A stretch of 45,704 bases of DNA, taken from the NCBI GenBank assembly GCA_964415795.1, contig CAYQBN010000017.1, positions 1-45,704 of the forward strand, read 5' to 3'. Shown here piece by piece: positions 8,389 through 14,609 of the stretch. The position numbers were made by a program, and so were the translations under genes. The notes under the pieces are model-generated. The model did no database searches. It was not told the origin of the DNA and saw only the letters and a program-made list of their open reading frames with translations. The stretch's first letter is position 1, and every line of letters begins with the position of its first letter. This stretch comes from CALITV01 sp964415795 (GTDB lineage: Bacteria; UBP6; UBA1177; JAKLFG01).

Positions 8389-8718
8389 ATGCGCAGGCTT
8401 ATCCTGTGTCTTGTGACGGTGACCATGTTCTTCCTCTCTGCGGGAGAGATCTCTCCCAAACCATCTGCTTCTGCCGGCACAGCCGAAAAAGAGTTCACGC
8501 TCGAGGAACTCGCCAAGTTCGACGGCAAAGAAGGACGCCCTGCCTATGTGGCGATCGATGGCATCGTCTATGAAGTGACCGATGTCAAGGCATGGAAAAA
8601 AGGCGAACACGGCGGCGGCAAAGCGGGAACCGACATCACCGCTCTCATCACAACGAAATCGCCTCATGGAACCAAGGTGACCAAGAACCTCCGGGTCGTG
8701 GGCAAATTAAAGAAGTGA
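8389..8718 (+). CDS. Exported cytochrome b5-like heme-binding protein
   Basis: This 109-residue protein has an N-terminal signal peptide (MRRLILCLVTVTMFFLSAGE) and one cytochrome b5-like domain (about residues 35-105) of the predicted heme/steroid-binding type. The two expected axial heme ligands are visible: His74 in GEHGGG and His93 in KSPHGT, with the core YVAIDGIVYEVTDV. It should be a periplasmic or surface electron carrier. The start at 8389 is preferred over upstream GTG/ATG codons at 8374/8377 because TGGAGG lies 5 nt before it and the signal peptide begins there. It ends 6 bp before a four-helix membrane protein with two His pairs, a plausible redox partner. Confidence 0.85.
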   Translation: MRRLILCLVTVTMFFLSAGEISPKPSASAGTAEKEFTLEELAKFDGKEGRPAYVAIDGIVYEVTDVKAWKKGEHGGGKAGTDITALITTKSPHGTKVTKNLRVVGKLKK

Positions 8719-8724
8719 GAGGAG

Positions 8725-9072
8725 ATGTACGAGTTCGGTAAATTTCTCGGATGGGTGAACGCTAGCCTCCTTTTTGTCGTCATCGCGCTTTTCCCTGTGC
8801 GAAAACTCCTGCCGCCAACGAACCGTTCCCTCTTTTTCCTGCGGCGCGTCCACCGGTGGAGCGCCCTTCTTCTTCTTGTGTCGGCTGTCATCCATTCGTT
8901 CATTGTCTGGGGCATACCGCAACTGCACAGCGGCCATGTCCTCTTTGCGACCATTCTCCTCGCGATCCTCGTCGCGTGGCTGGGACCCCGTCTGCGTATA
9001 CCCTCTTGGCTATCGATACACCTGCTTCTCGCACTTGCGGCGGTCGAGCTCTTTGTGTGGCATGTGTGGTAA
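8725..9072 (+). CDS. Four-helix membrane cytochrome b-like protein
   Basis: This 115-residue integral membrane protein has four predicted helices (about residues 8-26, 43-63, 70-86, 95-115). His43 and His57 lie in helix 2, and His99 and His113 in helix 4. Each pair is 14 residues apart, the classical bis-His spacing for two stacked b hemes, as in bc1 cytochrome b and ferric reductase-like domains. I infer a di-heme quinol-linked or reductase-type subunit that passes electrons across the inner membrane. The exported cytochrome b5-like protein encoded 6 bp upstream is the likely acceptor. The family was not identified with certainty. AGAGGAG precedes the start. Confidence 0.7.
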   Translation: MYEFGKFLGWVNASLLFVVIALFPVRKLLPPTNRSLFFLRRVHRWSALLLLVSAVIHSFIVWGIPQLHSGHVLFATILLAILVAWLGPRLRIPSWLSIHLLLALAAVELFVWHVW

Positions 9073-9082
9073 GGAGTAAACG

Positions 9083-10954
9083 ATGAAGAACATGAAAAGA
9101 CTCTTTCTTGCGTGGCTGATCCTCTGCGGCGTTCTCTCTCTCTCGGCCGCCGAGATCGTCACCATCACCGAGCGGAACGACACATACGATCTCACGGTGA
9201 TTCCGACCATCGGCATCGGCAAGATCCCTCGTGATGAACGGCTCACCGCGCCGTTCGTTCTCGTCGCCGAGCGAAATGGCGCACCAGTGTACCGCATTTC
9301 GGTCGCACTCACCCCCGGCCGTGAACCGGGAAGCCGCGTCGGACGGACCTACCTTCCCGACGGGCTTCGGTGGGATCGAATCACGCTCCATCGCGCCGAC
9401 CTCGCTTTCCGCGGCAACCCGATCTCCACGCTGTCACTTGTGGGAACAAAGCCTATCGCCACGATCCTTCACCCTGCCCTCGCTCCCGCGATCCCCGCGG
9501 CACTGCCCCCCTACTCGGTCGAGAAGATCCAAGACACCGGCCCTGACGATAAACGCATCGTGTGGGTCATCATGGGAGACGGCTACACCGCCGGCGAGAT
9601 GAACAAGTTCAAGAGCGATGTCGAAACGATGATCGACACCTTCTTCGCGGAGGCGCCGTGGAAGAACCGGCGCGGCGCGTTCAACATCTACCGCGTGGAT
9701 GTCGTCTCGAACGAGAGCGGCGCCGATCACCCCGAGCAGGATCCGCCGGTGTTCGTGGACACGGCGCTCGGCTCCTACTACGGCTGTTACAACATCGATC
9801 GCCTCATCTGCATCGACGACGGGACGGCGCTTTCGATCGCCGGCGCGGTCGCCGCGTACGACACGGTGCTCGTCCTCGTCAACGACCCGATCTACGGCGG
9901 ATCGGGCGGTGCCATAAGCGTCGCCTCGACCCACTACTTTTCCAGCGAGGTCGTGCTCCACGAGTTCGGTCACTCCTTCGGCCTGCTCGCCGACGAGTAC
10001 GAGGACCCCTACCCCGGCTACCCTGACGGCGACTGGGAACCGAATGTCTCCTATGCCTATAACTTCGACCGCTCCCAGATAAAGTGGGGAACATGGATAT
10101 CGCCGCTCACGCCGCTCCCGACGCCCGAAGGGGCCGGCTATGCGAACGATGCGGGCATGTTCGAGGGAGCACGCTACAAAACGACCGGCATCTATCGCCC
10201 GAAGGAAGACTGCAAGATGCGGACGGTGGGAAGCCTCTTCTGCGACATCTGCGTCGAGGCGCAGGCGCTCCAGATATACAACCGCACCAGCCTTCTCGAC
10301 AGCGCCGAACCGGCGCCCGGAACGACGGTCCCCTACACCGCCGGGCTCAGCGTCACCGTCCAGACGCTCCCCTGCGAAGCGCTCTCGGTCTCGTTCACGC
10401 TGAACGGGACACCGCTCTCCGGCGCCGCATGCGCCATGGGTACCTGCACACAGCCGATCCTCGCGGAGCACCTCGTTCCCGGCACGAACACGCTTACCGC
10501 GCACATCGCCGACACGAGCGGCGAGATCCGCGTCGATCCCTCTCATCTTTCCGAAACGACGATCGAGTGGCAGATCCTCTACGAAGAGACAACGCCCGAT
10601 GCCGATCCTCAACCAGATTCCGACATGGCCACCGACCTTGCTACCGATCCGGATGCCGGAGATCTTCCCGACACGGTTCTTCAACCGGAGTCCGACACGG
10701 TCACCGATCTCGACATCGCTTCGGATGACGAGGGGTTCCCTGACGATGGTCTCCGACCGGAGTTCGACGCCGTCGACAATCTCGACGCCGATCCGGATGA
10801 CGGAGAGTTCTCCGACGCCGCATCGGAAGAAGGGACCCCAGACGCGACCACCAGCGAAGAAGACATCGCTACCGACGACGCCACCGGCACCGCGCCCGAC
10901 GAATCGACATCCCAAGGCGATAAGACCGGTTGTTCGTGCGCTCTTATCTTTTAA
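9083..10954 (+). CDS. Secreted M64-family metallopeptidase with Cys-containing C-terminal tail
   Basis: This 623-residue protein has a signal peptide (about residues 1-20, ends LSLSAA), an N-terminal beta domain to about residue 150, and the peptidase M64 (IgA peptidase-like) domain from about 155 to 410. The zinc site is HEFGHSFGLLADEY, diagnostic of M64; the first two His and Glu are metal and catalytic residues. An Ig-like domain follows (about 415-505), then an Asp/Pro/Thr-rich tail of about 110 residues. The last residues are TGCSCALIF, resembling the end of the protein at 14610-15989 (SGCGCSVVY). The acidic stalk plus a Cys motif suggests surface anchoring or sorting. AAGGAG precedes the start. 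The substrate is unknown. Confidence 0.88.
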   Translation: MKNMKRLFLAWLILCGVLSLSAAEIVTITERNDTYDLTVIPTIGIGKIPRDERLTAPFVLVAERNGAPVYRISVALTPGREPGSRVGRTYLPDGLRWDRITLHRADLAFRGNPISTLSLVGTKPIATILHPALAPAIPAALPPYSVEKIQDTGPDDKRIVWVIMGDGYTAGEMNKFKSDVETMIDTFFAEAPWKNRRGAFNIYRVDVVSNESGADHPEQDPPVFVDTALGSYYGCYNIDRLICIDDGTALSIAGAVAAYDTVLVLVNDPIYGGSGGAISVASTHYFSSEVVLHEFGHSFGLLADEYEDPYPGYPDGDWEPNVSYAYNFDRSQIKWGTWISPLTPLPTPEGAGYANDAGMFEGARYKTTGIYRPKEDCKMRTVGSLFCDICVEAQALQIYNRTSLLDSAEPAPGTTVPYTAGLSVTVQTLPCEALSVSFTLNGTPLSGAACAMGTCTQPILAEHLVPGTNTLTAHIADTSGEIRVDPSHLSETTIEWQILYEETTPDADPQPDSDMATDLATDPDAGDLPDTVLQPESDTVTDLDIASDDEGFPDDGLRPEFDAVDNLDADPDDGEFSDAASEEGTPDATTSEEDIATDDATGTAPDESTSQGDKTGCSCALIF

Positions 10955-10963
10955 GAAATAAAT

Positions 10964-11557
10964 TCAGAACCCGTACGCGAACCCGACAAGGCCAAAGAAC
11001 GCGAAGGTGCGCCACTCCTCGGTGTCCTCCTTGGCGATATTGAGCACCCCAAGGTCGCTCCGGACATCGAGAGTGAGATACCAGTCCTCGGCAACCTCGA
11101 TGAAGAGGTCAAGCCCGAGAAGGATGCTGAAGTCGACCGTCTCGTACGAGTCGGTCACATCCCTGCTTTCGACATCCGTTTCGGCCGAGGCGGCCATGAG
11201 GAACGAGGTTTCCGCGCCGAGGTAAGGCTCGAGCATGAGTGGTCCCAACTCGAAACTCGCCTTTGCAGTGACCGGGAACGAGAAGTAGTGAAGCCGGAGC
11301 GCAAGATCGAGATCATCTTCCGCCGCTCCCTTGAGCGTGTAGAGCGCCTGCCCCTGTACGGCAAAGAAAGGTATCTGAAACATGACGAACGGCCCCGCCG
11401 CGGCGCTGAGCGCAAGGTCACTCGAATCATCGTTGGTCCACGTGGCGGCGCCGCCGGCGCCCGCTGAGAAACCGACGAAGAAGACATCGGCGCACACGGT
11501 GTTAGCAAAGAGCACGATGAGCGCCGCGAGAGCGCTCGAGAGAATCGTCCGTTTCAT
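10964..11557 (-). CDS. Outer-membrane beta-barrel protein
   Basis: This 197-residue protein starts at the ATG at 11557 because GGAGG lies 8 nt upstream and a signal peptide begins there (MKRTILSSALAALIVLFANT, cleaved after VCA). The mature part is about ten amphipathic strands ending in FVGFAYGF-type sequence with a C-terminal Phe, typical of the small outer-membrane beta-barrel domain. It is convergent with the M64 gene (9 bp between stops). The function is unknown. Confidence 0.8.
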   Translation of the reverse strand: MKRTILSSALAALIVLFANTVCADVFFVGFSAGAGGAATWTNDDSSDLALSAAAGPFVMFQIPFFAVQGQALYTLKGAAEDDLDLALRLHYFSFPVTAKASFELGPLMLEPYLGAETSFLMAASAETDVESRDVTDSYETVDFSILLGLDLFIEVAEDWYLTLDVRSDLGVLNIAKEDTEEWRTFAFFGLVGFAYGF

Positions 11558-11587
11558 CACTATAACCTCCCTTGAAACTGCGGAAGA

Positions 11588-11616
11588 ACAGTACACCCGA
11601 CAAAAAACCGAATCAA
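11588..11616 (-). promoter_or_regulatory. Sigma70-type promoter of the beta-barrel gene at 10964-11557
   Basis: Minus strand: TTGATT (11611-11616), 17-bp spacer, TACTGT (11588-11593), about 30 nt before the ATG. Confidence 0.5.
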
Positions 11617-11642
11617 GAATATTTTTCGTTCGATGGGAGGCC

Positions 11643-12074
11643 TCACCCTTTCGCGATCTCGACGCCGTTGAGGACGACGCGCCACGAGAGCGGCGCCATC
11701 TTGCGGAACATCGCCGATATGCCACAGTACTTGGTCTGCGAGAGTTCGACGGCACGGATGAGTTTTTGAGGATCGGTCTCGCCTTCGAAGAGATAGGTCA
11801 TCGCGAACGCCGTGAAGACCTTCGGGTGCTCCTCGGTGAGCGGTGCCTCGACCTCGATGCGGAAAACTTTCGGAACCGGCACGCGCATCTTCTCGAGGAT
11901 GGCAACCACATCCATGCCGGTACAGCCTGCCACCGACTGGAGGAAGAGGTGCTTGGGCGACTCGCCGCGCGGCCCCGGCGCGGGACTTTCAGGAGAATCC
12001 ATGAGCACGCGCACCGGCATGTCGCTCCCCGTCTCGAAGCGTGCTCCTTCTTTGTGGGTGATCCATACCTTCAT
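11643..12074 (-). CDS. OsmC/Ohr-family peroxiredoxin-like protein
   Basis: This 143-residue protein has the OsmC fold. The two conserved Cys are in GCTGMDVVAILEKM (near residue 51) and TKYCGISAMF (near residue 113). In this family they reduce organic hydroperoxides through a thiol-disulfide cycle in the cytoplasm. PRGESPKHLFLQSVAGCTGMD (shown in part) is typical of the YhfA-like OsmC subgroup. It is transcribed alone from a promoter at 12107-12134. Confidence 0.9.
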   Translation of the reverse strand: MKVWITHKEGARFETGSDMPVRVLMDSPESPAPGPRGESPKHLFLQSVAGCTGMDVVAILEKMRVPVPKVFRIEVEAPLTEEHPKVFTAFAMTYLFEGETDPQKLIRAVELSQTKYCGISAMFRKMAPLSWRVVLNGVEIAKG

Positions 12075-12106
12075 CGCGTTCCTCCGGTCACTGGTGACTT
12101 CTTTCA

Positions 12107-12134
12107 GTTATAGCGTGCCGCGCTCGGGAATCAA
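12107..12134 (-). promoter_or_regulatory. Sigma70-type promoter of the OsmC gene
   Basis: Minus strand: TTGATT (12129-12134), 16-bp spacer, TATAAC (12107-12112), about 25-30 nt before the ATG at 12074. Confidence 0.55.
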
Positions 12135-12141
12135 CCTGCTT

Positions 12142-12366
12142 CTACTTCCCACAGCAACAGCCGCCGCCCTTGTCACTTCCCCCACAACAGCAGGTGTTGA
12201 TGCCGAGGAGCGTGTAAAGGCCGCAGGTGCCGAGGATGCCGGTAAGGAGCGGAAGAGCGCCGATGGCGCCCCACCAACTGCCGTAGAAAACTCCGGCGCC
12301 GATGATGGCGATACCGAGCACGATGCGGATAATGCGGTCAACAGTGCCGACATTCTTCTTGAACAT
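12142..12366 (-). CDS. DUF2892-type membrane protein with Cys-rich tail
   Basis: This 74-residue protein starts at the ATG at 12366 (GGAGG 6 nt upstream). The first 55 residues match the YgaP-like inner-membrane domain (DUF2892): NVGTVDRIIRIVLGIAIIG, then a second helix GALPLLTGILGTCGLYTLLG. The C-terminus is unusual: INTCCCGGSDKGGGCCCGK, with two Cys triplets joined by a Gly-rich linker. A soluble metal- or thiol-handling tail is a reasonable inference; DUF2892 domains are often fused to or next to rhodanese. Its promoter is at 12403-12429. Confidence 0.85.
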   Translation of the reverse strand: MFKKNVGTVDRIIRIVLGIAIIGAGVFYGSWWGAIGALPLLTGILGTCGLYTLLGINTCCCGGSDKGGGCCCGK

Positions 12367-12402
12367 GGAAGCCTCCTTCGGTGGTGAAACGAACTGTCTT
12401 TT

Positions 12403-12429
12403 GCTATAGGCATAAATTTCAGGAGTCAA
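12403..12429 (-). promoter_or_regulatory. Sigma70-type promoter of the DUF2892 gene
   Basis: Minus strand: TTGACT (12424-12429), 15-bp spacer, TATAGC (12403-12408). Confidence 0.45.
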
Positions 12430-12499
12430 GGGGAGGATTTGAAATTGAGCCGTTCCCTGAACACAAAATCAGTAAGCACAGCGAAAAGAAAATTTGCCT

Positions 12500-12529
12500 T
12501 ATTAAACGAAAAGCCTGTTTTGTTTAATA
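12500..12529 (-). terminator. Hairpin terminator at the end of the restriction gene
   Basis: TATTAAAC (12500-12507) pairs with GTTTAATA (12522-12529), with A/T pairs continuing inward. On the minus strand the stem begins within the last codons of the restriction gene and is followed by AAATTTTC. The 13-mer TTATTAAACGAAA at 12499-12511 recurs directly at 12540-12552 inside the gene end. The hairpin is AT-rich and may work in both directions. Confidence 0.45.
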
Positions 12530-13282
12530 GCGGCCATCGTTATTAAACGAAACTTGCAACTTCGCTTCAGCATCAACAAGCGCAGAGGCTTTTGCGTGCC
12601 AATCGGCTACAAACTCGTAATCAAGGAACCTTACCCTTTCTCTGATGGCACCGAAGGCGTTTAATGCTTTTTTCTTTTCGTACTCTGCTCGCCTTGCTTT
12701 ATCCGCGACGATATAGAACGCCACATTGAAATCTTGTAATTCGAAAAACTTAAGCAACGAGTTCTGGATGTCTGTTGAATGTTCTACCTCAAAGAAATCG
12801 CTTGGCATTTTCCGCTCATTAAACCAACTCACATCAACCGTTTTCGCCTTTCCAACGATATGGTCGTAGCCAAACTGATAGAATGCAGACAGAGAACTGA
12901 TTTCCCCCAAGGTTTTTCCCAAAAAACGCTTGTTCTTATCCTGACTAGGAACGAAAACTTCTCGCCGTTTCCATTTGCCGATTTCCACCAGCAAGCCTTG
13001 ATAATAACTGTGCGTGAAGTTTTCTCGCTCCTCATGCGAAACTTCGTGGGAAGGAAATATCTCCGGCGGCAGTTTGCCTTTATGCGACAACAGCGCCCAC
13101 AGCCCCGGCCTAATTCTGAAAAAGAATCTCGGATCCTGCACTATGCGACGAATGCTCGCAAAAGGCGTTTTTGTTTTCCACTCGACACCGGGCACCTTAA
13201 GAACATGTTGATTGAGGTACCCTAGCGTCGCATAGCCGCCATTTTGCTCCATAACCGCAATGACTGCTTCGTGTTGTTTCAT
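12524..13282 (-). CDS. Probable type II restriction endonuclease (HARE-HTH + PD-(D/E)XK-like)
   Basis: This 252-residue protein starts at MKQHEAV (13282, with AAAGGG upstream). Residues of about 1-72 form a HARE-HTH winged helix (EAVIAVMEQNGGYATLGYL and on). The C-terminal half holds VDVSWFNER and, about 10 residues on, FFEVEHSTDIQ. This Asp then Glu-x-Glu pattern resembles the PD-(D/E)XK nuclease core seen in HTH-containing restriction enzymes. It lies 57 bp downstream of a DNA adenine methyltransferase on the same strand, which supports the restriction role. Its base composition is clearly more AT-rich than its neighbours, suggesting acquisition by transfer. The recognition site cannot be read from the sequence. 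Confidence 0.75.
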   Translation of the reverse strand: MKQHEAVIAVMEQNGGYATLGYLNQHVLKVPGVEWKTKTPFASIRRIVQDPRFFFRIRPGLWALLSHKGKLPPEIFPSHEVSHEERENFTHSYYQGLLVEIGKWKRREVFVPSQDKNKRFLGKTLGEISSLSAFYQFGYDHIVGKAKTVDVSWFNERKMPSDFFEVEHSTDIQNSLLKFFELQDFNVAFYIVADKARRAEYEKKKALNAFGAIRERVRFLDYEFVADWHAKASALVDAEAKLQVSFNNDGRY

Positions 13283-13339
13283 AGGACACCCTTTTAGCAG
13301 ACGAGATGATTGTAGATGACGACTTTTCCTTTGCAAGTT

Positions 13340-14068
13340 TTAGCCGGGAACAGATTGGTAACGGCGTATGGTGAGATCAAGATAATCTCGGTTAAGATCG
13401 ATTCCGATATAGGTCCTTCCGCCGAACCTCTTTGCAGCAATTCCCGTCGTTCCTGCGCCGTTGAACGGGTCGAGGATGATGTCTCCGGGCTTGGTCGAGG
13501 CGAGGACTATGCGCGTGAGGAGTGCGAGCGGCTTCTGCGTCGGATGCTTGCCGAACTGCTTCTCTTCCGGCTTTGGCGTTCCTATCGCCCAGACCGAACG
13601 CATCTGGGTTCCTTCCTTCTTGAGGAAGTCGCCGGGAAAGTAACCGCTCTTCATTGCCTCGTAGTTGAAGAAGTGCTTCGCCTTTTTGTCTTTTCGCGCC
13701 CAAATCACCGTTTCGTGTGACGCGGTGAAGAAGCGGCAACTGAGGTTCGGCGCGGCGTTCGGCTTGAACCACGCGATGTCATTGAGGATGTGAAATCCGA
13801 GTTTCTGGAGAAGAAATCCACACTGGTAGATGCTGTGGTATGTGCCGCTTATCCAAATTGTCCCTTCCGGTTTGAGGATGCGCCGGCAGGCCGATATCCA
13901 TGCTTCATGAAATTTGAGGTCTTCCTCGAAGCCGTTCGATTTGTCCCACTTTCCTTTGTTCACGCTGACCATGCGGCCGTTCTGGCAGGTAAACCCGTCG
14001 TTGGAGAGCAGATAAGGCGGATCGGCGAAAATCATGTCCACATAGTTTTCGGGAAAGCGCGCCATCAC
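13340..14068 (-). CDS. Type II DNA N6-adenine methyltransferase (beta-class order)
   Basis: This is an S-adenosylmethionine-dependent DNA methyltransferase. The catalytic motif FADPPY is near the N-terminus, and the SAM-binding motif DPFNGAGTTG is near the C-terminus, preceded by KHPTQKP; this is the beta-class order. It should protect DNA from the nuclease encoded 57 bp downstream. The first in-frame standard start codons are GTG/ATG at 14068/14065, giving 242 residues, but this is probably truncated. In the same frame 23 further codons upstream (VFNAEDFILYHHDAIEV) look like the normal N-terminus of such enzymes. They contain no ATG, GTG or TTG; an ATT at 14135-14137 is the best candidate start. 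The frame is closed by a TGA beyond it. Confidence 0.85.
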   Translation of the reverse strand: MMARFPENYVDMIFADPPYLLSNDGFTCQNGRMVSVNKGKWDKSNGFEEDLKFHEAWISACRRILKPEGTIWISGTYHSIYQCGFLLQKLGFHILNDIAWFKPNAAPNLSCRFFTASHETVIWARKDKKAKHFFNYEAMKSGYFPGDFLKKEGTQMRSVWAIGTPKPEEKQFGKHPTQKPLALLTRIVLASTKPGDIILDPFNGAGTTGIAAKRFGGRTYIGIDLNRDYLDLTIRRYQSVPG

Positions 14069-14214
14069 TTCGATGGCATCATGGTGATAGAGGATAAAAT
14101 CTTCGGCATTGAAGACAGGTATGATCGGCGAGATAATACGAGCGATTTCCGTGGACGATCAACGCCCGCTCAATTTTCTCTCCGATTTCCAAAATCATGA
14201 TCAATTTCAACAAG

Positions 14215-14243
14215 ATATTATTATTTTCGGATCTCAAGATCAA
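14215..14243 (-). promoter_or_regulatory. Sigma70-type promoter of the restriction-modification pair
   Basis: Minus strand: TTGATC (14238-14243), 17-bp spacer, TAATAT (14215-14220). The transcript would begin near 14208. The first ATG on it (14198) opens a 39-codon ORF in another frame; the methyltransferase frame is entered later. Confidence 0.5.
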
Positions 14244-14309
14244 CATTTTTCTCTTGGTACTAAAATTCTCAATAATTTCTGATCCATCGCTCCGGAATGA
14301 CCAACCGCG

Positions 14310-14409
14310 AACTCACCCCCGCGTCACTTCGCTCCGCCGCCCCTCTCTTGCCAAGAGAGGGGTGAGGGTGAGTTGACCTTCTACCTCATGTAAGGAGAAG
14401 GTGACGCGG
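14310..14409. repeat. Nested inverted-repeat element (REP/MITE-like)
   Basis: Outer arms AACTCACCC (14310-14318) and GGGTGAGTT (14366-14374) enclose a 10-bp stem CCCCTCTCTT/AAGAGAGGGG (14340-14349, 14353-14362) with loop GCC. A further pair CCGCGTCAC (14319-14327) and GTGACGCGG (14401-14409) is perfectly inverted. No protein-coding frame fits the stretch. It looks like a short dispersed extragenic element; no second copy was seen in this window. It separates the restriction-modification pair from the collapsed ORF at 14426. Confidence 0.55.
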
Positions 14410-14425
14410 AAGCGTCGGATGAGGG

Positions 14426-14512
14426 TCAGAACACCACCGAGTACCCGCACTCCACGGGATCATCGCCGGCGAGTTTGAGAAAAAATAGTTGAAAAAATGG
14501 AATTTGTTTCAT
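14426..14512 (-). pseudogene. Collapsed gene: signal-peptide start joined to a Cys-type C-terminal tail
   Basis: A 28-codon ORF starts MKQIPFFQLFF and ends GDDPVECGYSVVF before a TGA. The end closely resembles that of the neighbouring exported protein at 14610-15989 (GEDPSGCGCSVVY), and the start resembles its signal peptide (MKQVLS). I infer a paralog whose middle has been deleted, leaving first and last codons in frame. A TATAAT overlaps the ATG, no Shine-Dalgarno is visible, and a perfect palindrome lies 26 nt upstream (14538-14554). It could also be a genuine tiny ORF. Confidence 0.5.
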
Positions 14513-14537
14513 TATAGCCTAGGCGTGTTTCTTCTTA

Positions 14538-14554
14538 GGTCACATTTTGTGACC
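14538..14554. promoter_or_regulatory. Perfect palindrome, operator-like
   Basis: GGTCACATTTTGTGACC is a perfect inverted repeat with 7-bp arms and a TTT centre. It lies between the collapsed ORF (14512) and the end of the next gene (14610). A TTGACA at 14579-14584 (minus) lies upstream but has no good -10. The size and symmetry suit a dimeric repressor or activator site. Confidence 0.4.
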
Positions 14555-14609
14555 ATAGACATTTTCCTACCCCTGCCTTGTCAAAGGATAGGGAACCAAA
14601 GGGAAGGAT

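Noticed and set aside
9434..10915. 493-codon open frame on the minus strand opposite the M64 peptidase
   Set aside because: It is a shadow of the peptidase gene, composed of Arg/Val/Gly-rich sequence without domains.
14069..14198. 39-codon ORF starting at the first ATG on the restriction-modification transcript
   Set aside because: It has no Shine-Dalgarno and no similarity to known leader peptides. It was considered as a frameshifted N-terminus of the methyltransferase, but the continuation in the methyltransferase frame fits the family better.
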